Shown here one piece after another: positions 38,624 to 47,064 of a DNA stretch of 64,000 bases (the first letter of the stretch is position 1; each line of letters opens with the position of its first letter). The stretch covers positions 1 to 64,000 of the forward strand of contig NZ_BJDK01000005.1 in NCBI RefSeq assembly GCF_005405105.1, read 5' to 3'. The stretch comes from Lactiplantibacillus dongliensis. Lineage in GTDB: Bacteria > Bacillota > Bacilli > Lactobacillales > Lactobacillaceae. The notes below the pieces were generated by a model. It saw nothing but the letters and a program-made list of their open reading frames with translations, was not told the origin of the DNA and ran no database searches. Position numbers and translations under genes: made by a program.

Positions 38624-39074
38624 AATTGGCTTTGCCGATGATCTGGTAATGTTGGATTAAATCTAATAATTGCTGAAAATCGGTTGGATAAGCCCCCACA
38701 CCACTACGATGAAGGTAGTTGGTGGTCTGCACGAGCTTGCCATCATAACGTTTCTGGGTCGTGTGCCAATCTGAATTGGAAACGATCACTTCCCATTGGT
38801 CATGGTTGGGCTGAGACGTGTCTAACAAGTCATAATGGTCATGCCAAGGTTGAATAATGCCCATGACATTATCGACAAATAACGGTAGCATGGCGCGGTC
38901 AATCTCAAAGTGTGTGCGCCAATACTTCAGTGAAAAGAAATTTTTGAAGGCGGGCCAATGAACCTGACTGATAACAAAGCGATTAGGGCCACATTCACAG
39001 CGAAGCTGATAATAGCCGTCTCCATTTCGCAACTTAAAGTACAGAGTTGCCACTGCTGCCGGTTGGTTAGACAT
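38622..39074 (-). CDS. Hypothetical protein
   Basis: 150 residues, soluble, no signal or membrane segment. I do not recognise the family. It is rich in aromatic and histidine residues (WPAFKNFF, YWRTHF, QPWHDHYDL, SDWHTTQKRY). ATG 39074 with AGGAGAAG upstream. Composition and codon use resemble the neighbours, so it is likely a genuine but lineage-restricted gene. Confidence 0.7.
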   Translation of the reverse strand: MSNQPAAVATLYFKLRNGDGYYQLRCECGPNRFVISQVHWPAFKNFFSLKYWRTHFEIDRAMLPLFVDNVMGIIQPWHDHYDLLDTSQPNHDQWEVIVSNSDWHTTQKRYDGKLVQTTNYLHRSGVGAYPTDFQQLLDLIQHYQIIGKAN

Positions 39075-39225
39075 ACTGCTTCTCCTCTATGATAATCCCC
39101 CATTGGTGTATACCAGTATTATGACTGATATACACTTATTTTACAAGTGTAAACCACAAAAAACTTGATGTATTAAACTGTGGTGTCAAGTTTCTTCCTA
39201 AGTTATACTGGTTTGGTGATTGATT

Positions 39226-39276
39226 ACCACTCCGTTGGGACTAGTATCGGCTGAAACGTGGTGACCCCAATTGAAT
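39226..39276 (+). repeat. Fragment of the dispersed three-stem element
   Basis: Contains ACCACTCCGTTGG, TATCGGCTGAAACGTGGTG, close to the end and outer-stem sequences of the copy at 57.0 kb (ACTCTGGTTGG, TATCGGCTGGACGTGGTGG). Hairpins and the other end are missing, so it is a relic. Confidence 0.5.
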
Positions 39277-39285
39277 TAAGACCAT

Positions 39286-39315
39286 AAAAATCAGCTAGCC
39301 GTTAAACTAGCTGAT
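39286..39315 (-). terminator. Terminator, minus strand
   Basis: A 9-bp perfect stem (ATCAGCTAG at 39290-39298 with its complement at 39307-39315), followed on the minus strand by T5. Ends the small minus-strand gene starting at 39661. Confidence 0.85.
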
Positions 39316-39349
39316 CCTTGTCATCACAATTAGTTGGCCATCTCATCAA

Positions 39350-39661
39350 CTAATCTTCTTGTTCAAAACTCATTTCATTCATTGAGAGTTCCAAGTCATC
39401 AAGCACATCGTTAGTACTTAAGAATTGTTCCCAAGCGGCCGTACTATCATCGCGGGTGTGGGGGGCAATCTTATCGTGTAACGTATCGATGACCCGATCA
39501 AGTAATTTTTCAGCTTGGCGATTGATTTCAGCATCGTTGTAACGGCGTGCAGGTAAACGGTCCATATTCTGTTTGTTTAAAAAGTCAGTCGCTTTGTCCA
39601 TGAAAATGGCGACAACTTGCGAATTGTCGGCTAAATAAGTCTTTAGTGCTGCATTATCCAC
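39350..39661 (-). CDS. Hypothetical protein
   Basis: 103 residues from GTG 39661, chosen because GGAGGG lies about 8 bases upstream; an earlier in-frame TTG precedes that site. Predicted soluble and helical, strongly acidic at the C-terminus (DVLDDLELSMNEMSFEQED). I do not recognise the family. It has its own terminator and is divergent from fumC. Confidence 0.65.
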   Translation of the reverse strand: MDNAALKTYLADNSQVVAIFMDKATDFLNKQNMDRLPARRYNDAEINRQAEKLLDRVIDTLHDKIAPHTRDDSTAAWEQFLSTNDVLDDLELSMNEMSFEQED

Positions 39662-39776
39662 AATAAATCCCTCCAATTAGGTACCCTTAACTATAACACA
39701 GCTAAGGGTGAAAACGGTTAGTCAGTTTAATTAATGTGAATAAATAAACAGATAAAAAAGTTAAATTTTTTTATAT

Positions 39777-39793
39777 TGATTTTTGAAATCAAC
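39777..39793. promoter_or_regulatory. Inverted repeat, possible operator upstream of fumC
   Basis: TTGATTT-TTG-AAATCAA, two 7-base arms. The AT-rich dyad resembles a LysR-type or other regulator site; two LysR genes lie in the same metabolic region. Confidence 0.4.
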
Positions 39794-39806
39794 CATTTAT
39801 ATGCAA

Positions 39807-39820
39807 TGAAAACGTTGTCA
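39807..39820 (+). promoter_or_regulatory. Catabolite-responsive element (cre)
   Basis: TGAAAACGTTGTCA fits the CcpA consensus TGWAANCGNTNWCA at every defined position. It lies about 40 bases upstream of the fumC -35, so it could mediate activation or, with looping, repression. Confidence 0.7.
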
Positions 39821-39859
39821 AATCAACCTCATAAGTAAAACTTATCGGTAATAATGAGT

Positions 39860-39889
39860 TTGACTATAGCTTTCGAGGGCGGTTAGAAT
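39860..39889 (+). promoter_or_regulatory. Promoter of fumC
   Basis: TTGACT at 39860-39865 and TAGAAT at 39884-39889, 18-base spacer, 63 bases before the fumC start. Confidence 0.65.
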
Positions 39890-39952
39890 CAAGTTGTAAA
39901 TGAGTTGTTACTAATTTCACATTCGTAATCAAAATCAAATGGAGGTTTCATC

Positions 39953-41338
39953 ATGGAAAATTATCGAGTCGAATCAGATACATTAGGCGAAGTTAAAATT
40001 CCGGCAACCGCATTATGGGGTGCCCAGACCGAACGGAGCCGCAATAATTTCCCCACTGGCGCTAAAATGCCTTTGGAATTAATCAAAGCTTTGTTACAAA
40101 TTAAGAAAGCCGCGGCGGTTGCCAACAAAGAACTTGACGCCATCGCGCCTGAAAAAGCTGACTTGATTGTGCAAGCAATTGATAAATTATTGAGCTTAGA
40201 CGATGAAGATCTACGCAAAGACTTTCCATTGGTGATCTACCAAACTGGTTCTGGGACGCAAACGAATATGAACGTCAATGAAGTGGTCGCGCATATGGCT
40301 GGTAAGCTCAATGCTGACATTGAAATCTTACCCAACGATGATGTTAACCATGGTCAAAGTTCAAACGACATCTTCCCAACCGCTATGAACATTACCGCGG
40401 CGGTGGCTGTTGATAAGTTGGAAGATTCCGCGGCCCACTTATTAGCCGAATTAAAAGAAAAGCAAAAGAAGTACTGGCATGTAGTTAAGATTGGCCGGAC
40501 CCACTTGCAAGATGCCACCCCAATGACGTTTGGTCAAGAAGTTAGCGGCTGGGCCAGCATGGTTGAACATGATTTGACCTTCTTGAAGCAATTGAACCCA
40601 ACTTTGAGTGAACTAGCCATGGGTGGAACGGCTGTCGGAACCGGCTTGAACGCCGCACCACATTTCGCTGAAATCATCGCTAAAAAGATGACTGAACTTT
40701 ATGGGGTTGAATTTACGGCTGATTCAAACAAGTTCTACGGCTTAGCTGCTCATTCTGGGTTAAACGTGGTTCATGGGGCTATCAAGACGTTGGCAAGTGA
40801 TCTCATGAAGATTGCTAACGATGTCCGTTTCTTAGGTAGCGGCCCTCGTGCTGGTTATGGCGAATTAAACATTCCAGCTAACGAACCCGGTTCATCAATC
40901 ATGCCTGGTAAAGTTAACCCAACTCAAGCCGAAGCGGTAACTATGGCTGCTGTTCGGGTTATGGGGAACGATGTCGTTGTCGGCATGGCTTCTAGCCAAG
41001 GTAACTTTGAAATGAACGTTTACAAGCCCGTTTTAATCAGTGCCTTTTTGGAATCTGCTGAATTATTAGCTGGGACCATGACTGGCTTCGCTGACAAGAT
41101 GATCCATGGTTTGTCAGTTAATGCTGATCGGATGGCAGAATTAGTTGACCGTTCATTGATGACTGTAACTGCTTTATCACCACACATCGGTTACCACGAA
41201 AGTGCAACGATTGCGCAACAAGCTGAAAAAGACGGCACAACCTTGAAAGTCGCTGCCATCAAGTCCGGCTTAGTCACTGAAGCGCAATACGACGAATGGA
41301 TGGTGCCAATCGATATGACCAATATCGACCAACACTAG
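39953..41338 (+). CDS. fumC: Fumarate hydratase, class II
   Basis: 461 residues of the fumarase/aspartase superfamily. GSGTQTNMNVNEV near 100, HGQSSNDIFPT near 130, GRTHLQDATP and the superfamily signature GSSIMPGKVNP near 318. Interconverts fumarate and L-malate. Aspartase shares the signature, but TNMNVNE and overall length favour fumarase. With the fumarate reductase-like protein downstream it forms the reductive branch malate to fumarate to succinate. GGAGG precedes ATG 39953. Confidence 0.93.
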   Translation: MENYRVESDTLGEVKIPATALWGAQTERSRNNFPTGAKMPLELIKALLQIKKAAAVANKELDAIAPEKADLIVQAIDKLLSLDDEDLRKDFPLVIYQTGSGTQTNMNVNEVVAHMAGKLNADIEILPNDDVNHGQSSNDIFPTAMNITAAVAVDKLEDSAAHLLAELKEKQKKYWHVVKIGRTHLQDATPMTFGQEVSGWASMVEHDLTFLKQLNPTLSELAMGGTAVGTGLNAAPHFAEIIAKKMTELYGVEFTADSNKFYGLAAHSGLNVVHGAIKTLASDLMKIANDVRFLGSGPRAGYGELNIPANEPGSSIMPGKVNPTQAEAVTMAAVRVMGNDVVVGMASSQGNFEMNVYKPVLISAFLESAELLAGTMTGFADKMIHGLSVNADRMAELVDRSLMTVTALSPHIGYHESATIAQQAEKDGTTLKVAAIKSGLVTEAQYDEWMVPIDMTNIDQH

Positions 41339-41365
41339 GCGATGATCTGATTAACCGTCTCCGTT

Positions 41366-41515
41366 GACCAGGACGTTCACGGTGGGGCAGACCTGCAGCC
41401 AAAATGCGGTCTGCAGGGCGCTTTTAAGCCGAAAACCACGGCTTAAAAGTCGGCCCAGTCACTAAGACCGGAAAATCACCGGTCTAACTGACTCGACACG
41501 GTGAACATCCTGGTC
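41366..41515 (+). repeat. Dispersed three-stem palindromic element, copy with extra hairpin
   Basis: A 150-base element bounded by 19-base inverted ends (41366-41384 and 41497-41515, 17 of 19 complementary). Inside are CTGCAG hairpin with loop CCAAAATGCGGT, an extra hairpin (CTTTTAAGCCG / CGGCTTAAAAG), and a hairpin AGACCGG-AAAATCA-CCGGTCT. It follows fumC directly and may also act on its mRNA end. Confidence 0.8.
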
Positions 41516-41569
41516 ACTGCGACTAAGTAAGCATGTGACACCTTAAACTAGTCCATTGTAATTAGCGCA

Positions 41570-41716
41570 GGGCGGGCTGGATGACGCTCAGTGGTGACAT
41601 TTGACTTAGCCGAGTGATTTGGCTCGGGTTAGTCAAAGCCCGGCTTGCAAGACCGCACTTTGGCTTGCAAACGTGGCCACCACGTTCCAGCGTCGATCCA
41701 GACCAACCGGAGCGGC
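41570..41716 (-). repeat. Dispersed three-stem palindromic element
   Basis: Opposite orientation to the copy 55 bases upstream. Outer stem GGCTGGATGACGCT with AGCGTCGATCCAG; inner hairpins TTTGACTTAGCCGA/TCGGGTTAGTCAAA and TTTGCAAG-type arms around ACCGCACTTTGG. Ends GACCAACCGGAGCGGCA. Confidence 0.8.
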
Positions 41717-41753
41717 AAGTGATAGCAAACACTGAATTAATTTAAATAGAATC

Positions 41754-41800
41754 CATGCCTGCGTTTGATGCGACTTTGACATTGAAAGCAGGCATGTTTT
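41754..41800 (+). terminator. Hairpin with T-run before the fumarate reductase gene
   Basis: CATGCCTGC (41754-41762) and GCAGGCATG (41788-41796) are perfectly complementary and followed by T4. A weak terminator or attenuator in the 5' region of the next gene. Confidence 0.5.
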
Positions 41801-41837
41801 GGAAATTGTGTGTTTTAAATAAGAGAGGTAATTAAAG

Positions 41838-43232
41838 ATGGCAGAAAAATTTCATTTTGTACCTAATGATTTAGCAACCTTAGCCGACCAATACGATGTT
41901 GTCGTTATTGGGTCCGGTGCCGCTGGGATGACCAGTGCCGTTCAAGCCCATGAACTTGGCTTGAAACCCGTTATTTTAGAAAAAATGCCGAAAATCGGTG
42001 GGAACACGAACCGGGCCTCTTCAGGAATGAATGCCGCCGAAACCGAAGTACAATTAAACCATCATATCGTGGATAGCTATGAAGACTTTTATGCCGATAC
42101 GTATAAAGGTGGCGGCGAAAAGAATAACACTGAGTTATTAAAATACTTCACTGAACATAGTGCGTTAGCCATTGATTGGTTAGCCGACCATGGCATTATC
42201 TTGGACGACTTAACCATTACTGGGGGAATGAGCACGATGCGGACCCATCGGCCAAGTTCGATGGCGCCCATCGGTGGCTTCTTAGTTACCGAATTATTGA
42301 AACAAGTTGCTCAAGAAAAGATTCCATTATATACCGACGTCAAAGTGACTGACTTAATCCAAGCAGCGGACGACACGGTTACCGGGGTTAAGGTGACCAC
42401 CGCGACTGGTGAAAAGACGATCAAAGCTGGTGCCGTGGTCTTGGCAACTGGTGGTTTTGGGGCTAACCAAGCCTTGTTGACGAAATACCGTCAAGATTTG
42501 AAAGGCTACAACACCACGAACCAACCGGGTGCGACTGGCGACGGGATTGAATTAGCTCAAACGATTGGGGCTAACTTAGTCGATATGGATCAAGTTCAAG
42601 TCCATCCAACGGTTCAACAAGATACGGATCATGCTTACTTAATTGGTGAAGCGGTTCGGGGCGAAGGGGCCATCTTAGTTAATAAAAACGGGGCCCGCTT
42701 TGTAAACGAATTGGATACGCGGAAGAACGTGACCGCAGCGATTGATGCGCTCGGTGGTACCGGGGCTTACTTAATCTTTGACCAAGGTATCCGTGATCGG
42801 GTCAAGGCCGTGGAATTCTATGACCATATTGGTTTAGTTAAGACAGCCGACACTATCGCTGAATTAGCCCAAACAACTGGTTTGGATGCTGATACCTTAA
42901 CTGCTGCAGTTACCAAGTGGAATACCGCCGTGGATGGTCATCAAGATACTGACTTTAAGCGGACAACTGGGATGGATCGGGCAATTGTGAAAGCGCCATT
43001 CTTCTCAATCCACATCGCGCCTGCTGTGCATTACACGATGGGCGGGGTTTCAATCAATCATTTGACCCAAGTCTTGACGCCAGCTAAGCAAGTCATTAAC
43101 GGGTTGTTCGCAGCTGGGGAAGTTGTCGGCGGCTTACACGGAAATAACCGGATTGGCGGCAACTCCATTGCTGAAACGGTGATCTTCGGCCGGCAAGCTG
43201 GTCAACAAGTCTTTAAATATTTGCAAAAGTAA
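41838..43232 (+). CDS. Fumarate reductase-like FAD-dependent flavoprotein
   Basis: 464 residues: N-terminal FAD motif GSGAAGMTSAVQAHELG at about 23-39, GGNTNRASSGMNAAET, ATGGFGANQ, and the C-terminal GGVSIN...GLFAAGEVVGGLHGNNRIGGNS. Related to the soluble flavoprotein subunit of fumarate reductase (flavocytochrome c type), but without heme or covalent-FMN domains, so the electron donor is unknown. The operon with a dicarboxylate transporter fits fumarate reduction; urocanate or other enoate reductases are alternatives. GAGAGG precedes ATG 41838. Confidence 0.8.
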   Translation: MAEKFHFVPNDLATLADQYDVVVIGSGAAGMTSAVQAHELGLKPVILEKMPKIGGNTNRASSGMNAAETEVQLNHHIVDSYEDFYADTYKGGGEKNNTELLKYFTEHSALAIDWLADHGIILDDLTITGGMSTMRTHRPSSMAPIGGFLVTELLKQVAQEKIPLYTDVKVTDLIQAADDTVTGVKVTTATGEKTIKAGAVVLATGGFGANQALLTKYRQDLKGYNTTNQPGATGDGIELAQTIGANLVDMDQVQVHPTVQQDTDHAYLIGEAVRGEGAILVNKNGARFVNELDTRKNVTAAIDALGGTGAYLIFDQGIRDRVKAVEFYDHIGLVKTADTIAELAQTTGLDADTLTAAVTKWNTAVDGHQDTDFKRTTGMDRAIVKAPFFSIHIAPAVHYTMGGVSINHLTQVLTPAKQVINGLFAAGEVVGGLHGNNRIGGNSIAETVIFGRQAGQQVFKYLQK

Positions 43233-43259
43233 ACTCGTAAAAAAGAAGGAAGCGGCGCC

Positions 43260-44678
43260 ATGTCTCTGGAAAAAGTAAAATACAAAAAGTTTATCGCCCC
43301 AATCGTGGTCGGGCTAATTCTCTGGTTTATGGGTCCGATGCGGCCCGTTGGGTTATCGCTGGGCGCTTGGCATATGTTTGCCATTTTCGTTGCCACGATT
43401 ATTGGCTGTATCACGCAGCCGTTACCCATTGGTGGGGTGGCCATTTTAGGCTTCACCGTGGCTGTTTTAACGAAGCAAGTCCCATTGGATACGGCGATTG
43501 CCGGCTTTGGGAACGGGAGTATTTGGCTGATTGTCATGGCCTTCTTCATCTCGCGCGGCTTTATCAAAACGGGTCTTGGCCGGCGTGTGGCCTTACAATT
43601 CGTGCGGCTGTTCGGGAAACGCACGTTGGGTTTAGCCTATTCCCTAATTGGGGTTGATCTGGTCTTAGCACCAGCGACGCCAAGTAACACGGCGCGAGCC
43701 GGTGGGATTATGTATCCGATTATTAATTCATTATCGGAAGCGTTCGGCTCTTCACCCAAAAAGGGAACGCAACGTAAGATTGGGTCATTCTTAATGTATT
43801 CTGAATTCCAGGGGGACGTTATTACGTCAGCCATGTTCTTAACCGCCATGGCTGGGAACCCCTTAGCACAATCATTAGCGAAGACGATGGGGGTTCACAT
43901 TACGTGGATGAACTGGTTCTTAGGCGGATTAGTGCCCGGGATTATTTCGTTGATTGTCGTGCCATTCTTGATCTACAAGATGTTCCCGCCAGAAGTTAAA
44001 GAAACACCGAATGCCAAGCAATGGTCGGAATCACAGTTGAGTGAAATGGGTAAAATCAGTGTACCAGAAAAGTTCATGGGCGGTATCTTTGTGATTGCGC
44101 TGGTATTATGGGTCACTGGTAGTATGACTGGGATCGATGCGACCTTAACTGCGTTTATCGCCTTATCATTGCTCTTGCTTTGTGGGGTCTTATCGTGGCA
44201 AGATGTTACTAAGGAAACCGGTGCGTGGAATACGTTAACTTGGTTCTCAGTACTGGTCATGATGGCAACGCAATTGAACGAATCTGGGTTTATCCCGTGG
44301 TTGAGTAAAGCAATTGCTGGTGCTATGAGCGGTTTGAACTGGGTGATCGCGTTAGTCGTGATTATTTTGGCATACTTCTACAGTCACTACTTATTCGCCA
44401 GTGCAACCGCACATGTCAGTGCGATGTACAGTGCCTTTCTAGGGGTTGCTATTTCGGCGCACGTTCCGGGGTTACTCGCAGCTTTGATGCTTGGTTTCTT
44501 TGGTAACTTGTTTGCTTCCACCACTCATTACAGTAATGGTCCAGCGCCAATCTTATTTGGCTCGGGCTATGTCACGCAGAATGAATGGTGGCGGATGAAT
44601 GCCATCTTAGGGATTGTGTACTTTATCATTTGGATTGGTGCCGGGTCACTATGGATGAAACTAATCGGTCTATGGTAA
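43260..44678 (+). CDS. DASS family dicarboxylate/anion transporter
   Basis: 472 residues with about 12 membrane segments, divalent anion:sodium symporter (CitT/2-oxoglutarate-malate translocator) family. The duplicated Ser-Asn-Thr-type motif appears as TPSNTARAGG near 140 and as TTHYSNGPAP near 423. It is 27 bases after the flavoprotein gene and probably co-transcribed. It likely imports malate, fumarate or citrate or exchanges them for succinate. AAGGAAG precedes ATG 43260. Confidence 0.88.
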   Translation: MSLEKVKYKKFIAPIVVGLILWFMGPMRPVGLSLGAWHMFAIFVATIIGCITQPLPIGGVAILGFTVAVLTKQVPLDTAIAGFGNGSIWLIVMAFFISRGFIKTGLGRRVALQFVRLFGKRTLGLAYSLIGVDLVLAPATPSNTARAGGIMYPIINSLSEAFGSSPKKGTQRKIGSFLMYSEFQGDVITSAMFLTAMAGNPLAQSLAKTMGVHITWMNWFLGGLVPGIISLIVVPFLIYKMFPPEVKETPNAKQWSESQLSEMGKISVPEKFMGGIFVIALVLWVTGSMTGIDATLTAFIALSLLLLCGVLSWQDVTKETGAWNTLTWFSVLVMMATQLNESGFIPWLSKAIAGAMSGLNWVIALVVIILAYFYSHYLFASATAHVSAMYSAFLGVAISAHVPGLLAALMLGFFGNLFASTTHYSNGPAPILFGSGYVTQNEWWRMNAILGIVYFIIWIGAGSLWMKLIGLW

Positions 44679-44832
44679 GTTGTGCGTAACATCATTAAAT
44701 GAAAATTGTTTGGTCAAAGAGCATATCTTGACCGATTGAAAGTCCGGTAATGGTCAACCTAGTTGATCTGTTGCGGGCTTTTAGTCGATTCATGATCGTT
44801 TGAACCAACGATTAGAGAAATGAGTGGGCATG

Positions 44833-45723
44833 ATGAATACGCGAGATTTGGCTTATTTTCGAGCCTTAGTTGAACATAAAAATTATACGTTGGTCGCACA
44901 GCAGTTTGAGGTGTCCCAACCGGCAGTCACACAAGCGGTGCATCGGTTGGAGAAGGAGTTTCAAGCCAAGCTGGTCGCCCAAGACCGCAGTCATCAGCGG
45001 ACTGAGATCACCCGGGCTGGGCAATTGCTCTATAAGAATGCCCAACTGATTCAGCAGAATATTGATTTAGCTCATCGCGAGATTGATAGTACCAAAAAAC
45101 CGAAGATTCGGTTCGGCTTGCCACCAATTATTGGGACGATGTATTTTACCAATATTGCCGGTGAACTCTTGAACAAGGGGTTCCTGCCGCAACTGGCGAT
45201 TACCGAGACTGGTTCTGGGGAATTACTAACTTTGCTGGAGCATGGTGATATTGATATTGCCCTATTAGGTTCATATAAGCCGTTAGCCGTGCCGGGCATT
45301 ACGGCGATTCATCTAGGCAGCCGCCCGTTTTGTGTGATTGTGAGCCCGCAGCATCGCTTAGCCGATCGTTCAAGTATCGACTTTAAAGAACTTGCCAATG
45401 ATAAATTTATTGGGCTAACTGGGAAGTTTGTCCATCCGGGGGCCTTTCGCGCTTATTGTGAGTATGCGGGGATTAATCCACCGATTATTTACAGTACGCC
45501 GGATATTTCTTGGGAAAAAGGGCTGGTGCATGCCAACTTAGGTGTGGGCTTATTGGTGCGCGACATTGTCAATTCCGATGATGGCGTGGTGCGCTTAGCA
45601 ATCAATGACCCGTTGCCAACTAGCTTTAATGTGTCGGTCGCGATGCGGACTGGTTATGTGCCGACCGAAACGGAACAACAATTAATTGAAGAATTAGTCA
45701 AAATGGATATCACTGCGCAATAG
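44833..45723 (+). CDS. LysR-type transcriptional regulator
   Basis: 296 residues with an N-terminal winged helix (DLAYFRALVEHKNYTLVAQQFEVSQPAVTQAVHRLEKEF) and a LysR substrate-binding domain from about 90. The start at ATG 44833 is chosen by alignment with the paralogue at 50.2 kb, which begins MNTKDLAYF. ATG 44830 and GTG 44824 are also in frame and the ribosome binding site is weak. Lies directly before the larA-like gene, which it probably regulates. A GGTCAA/TTGACC dyad upstream (about 44713-44757) may be its operator. Confidence 0.85.
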   Translation: MNTRDLAYFRALVEHKNYTLVAQQFEVSQPAVTQAVHRLEKEFQAKLVAQDRSHQRTEITRAGQLLYKNAQLIQQNIDLAHREIDSTKKPKIRFGLPPIIGTMYFTNIAGELLNKGFLPQLAITETGSGELLTLLEHGDIDIALLGSYKPLAVPGITAIHLGSRPFCVIVSPQHRLADRSSIDFKELANDKFIGLTGKFVHPGAFRAYCEYAGINPPIIYSTPDISWEKGLVHANLGVGLLVRDIVNSDDGVVRLAINDPLPTSFNVSVAMRTGYVPTETEQQLIEELVKMDITAQ

Positions 45724-45772
45724 CAGGGTAGCCACTTGTTGAGACAAGTAAATTAGGAAAGCCGCGATTAAT

Positions 45773-47041
45773 GTGAAAGTAAAAGTGCCATATGGTAAAA
45801 GTGAGCAGTTTAACATTGACGTGCCAGATCAACAATTAGTAGGCGTTTTTAATCCGAATCCGGTTGCCTCAGTCGATGAAAACGAGGCGATTGATCAAGC
45901 CTTAAAACAACCGTTTTTTGATGAATCGTTTGAAAAATTCATGGATACGGATGAACGGGTCGTTTTCATTGTGAATGACGGGACCCGGCCAACGCCAACT
46001 GCGAAAGTGTTGCAACATATCTATCCCATGATTAAAGATAAGAATATTTATTTTATTGTGGCTACCGGGGTTCATCGGGAACCTACTCCAGAAGAATATG
46101 ACTTTATTTTTGGGCATGCCATCTATGAAGATTTAAAGCGGCAACAGCGTGTGCATTGTCACGACTGCCATAATGATCCGATGAGCTACTTAGGTGAGTC
46201 ACAAAACGGGACGCCGATGTATCTGAATAAGATCGTGGCGGAAGCGCATAAAGTAGTGCCAATCAGTTCAATCGAACCGCATTACTTTGCCGGTTATACC
46301 GGGGGACGGAAGTCGTTCTTGCCCGGTGTTGCTGCGTATGAAACCATTTCGAAGAACCATTATTTAGCGTTACAAGATTCAGCGCGGGCATTGAAGTTAG
46401 ATGGCAATCCGGTGCATGAAGATATGATGGATGCGATGCATGTTCTGAGTGGCATTAATATCTTTGCGATTGAAATGGTGCTGGATAGTCAACATGACAT
46501 TTATGCGGTCACAGCGGGGGACTTGAGCAAATCATTTTATGCGGGGATCGATAAGGCCAAGGAAGTCTATGGCGTGGTGATTCCGCACAAGGCTGATATC
46601 GTCATCTCGACGGCGCCATACCCCATGGATGTCGACCTCTATCAGTCACAAAAGGCGCTGGATAATGGGAAGTTGGCGTTGAATGAAAAGGGCATCTTGA
46701 TCCTAGTTGCCAAGTGTCGAACGGGGATTGGGCCGAAGCCGTTTTATAACTTATTGAGTTCAGAAAAAGATCCAGAAGATGTGTTAAAAAAGATCCACCA
46801 CAGTTGGAAGTTAGGCTACCATAAAGCCGCTAAAATGGCACAGATCGATACTTGGGCACAGACGTGGGCGGTTTCCGACTTAACGGATGAGGAAATGCGA
46901 AACGTGCATTTTAAACCTTATCATGATCTACAAGTCGCTTTTGCCGATGCGTTAGCTGAAAAAGGGGATCAGGCGTCAGTGATTGTCTTACCGGCTGGTT
47001 CAATGACTGTCCCAGAAGTCGCGGTGACTGGCAAAAACTAA
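45773..47041 (+). CDS. larA2: LarA-family nickel-dependent 2-hydroxyacid racemase
   Basis: 422 residues. The active-site positions of lactate racemase LarA are conserved with a small offset: Arg72, His101, His170, Lys180 (attachment of the nickel pincer nucleotide, in HYFAGYTGGRKS) and His196. It should therefore be catalytically competent. Substrates in this superfamily include lactate, malate, 2-hydroxyglutarate and others. Here the neighbours handle malate and fumarate, so malate racemase is my best guess, not shown by sequence. GTG start at 45773 with a rather distant AGGAAAG. No larB or larC is nearby, so cofactor synthesis must rely on genes elsewhere. Confidence 0.85.
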   Translation: MKVKVPYGKSEQFNIDVPDQQLVGVFNPNPVASVDENEAIDQALKQPFFDESFEKFMDTDERVVFIVNDGTRPTPTAKVLQHIYPMIKDKNIYFIVATGVHREPTPEEYDFIFGHAIYEDLKRQQRVHCHDCHNDPMSYLGESQNGTPMYLNKIVAEAHKVVPISSIEPHYFAGYTGGRKSFLPGVAAYETISKNHYLALQDSARALKLDGNPVHEDMMDAMHVLSGINIFAIEMVLDSQHDIYAVTAGDLSKSFYAGIDKAKEVYGVVIPHKADIVISTAPYPMDVDLYQSQKALDNGKLALNEKGILILVAKCRTGIGPKPFYNLLSSEKDPEDVLKKIHHSWKLGYHKAAKMAQIDTWAQTWAVSDLTDEEMRNVHFKPYHDLQVAFADALAEKGDQASVIVLPAGSMTVPEVAVTGKN

Positions 47042-47064
47042 ATTTAAGATGAGGGGATTATCAA

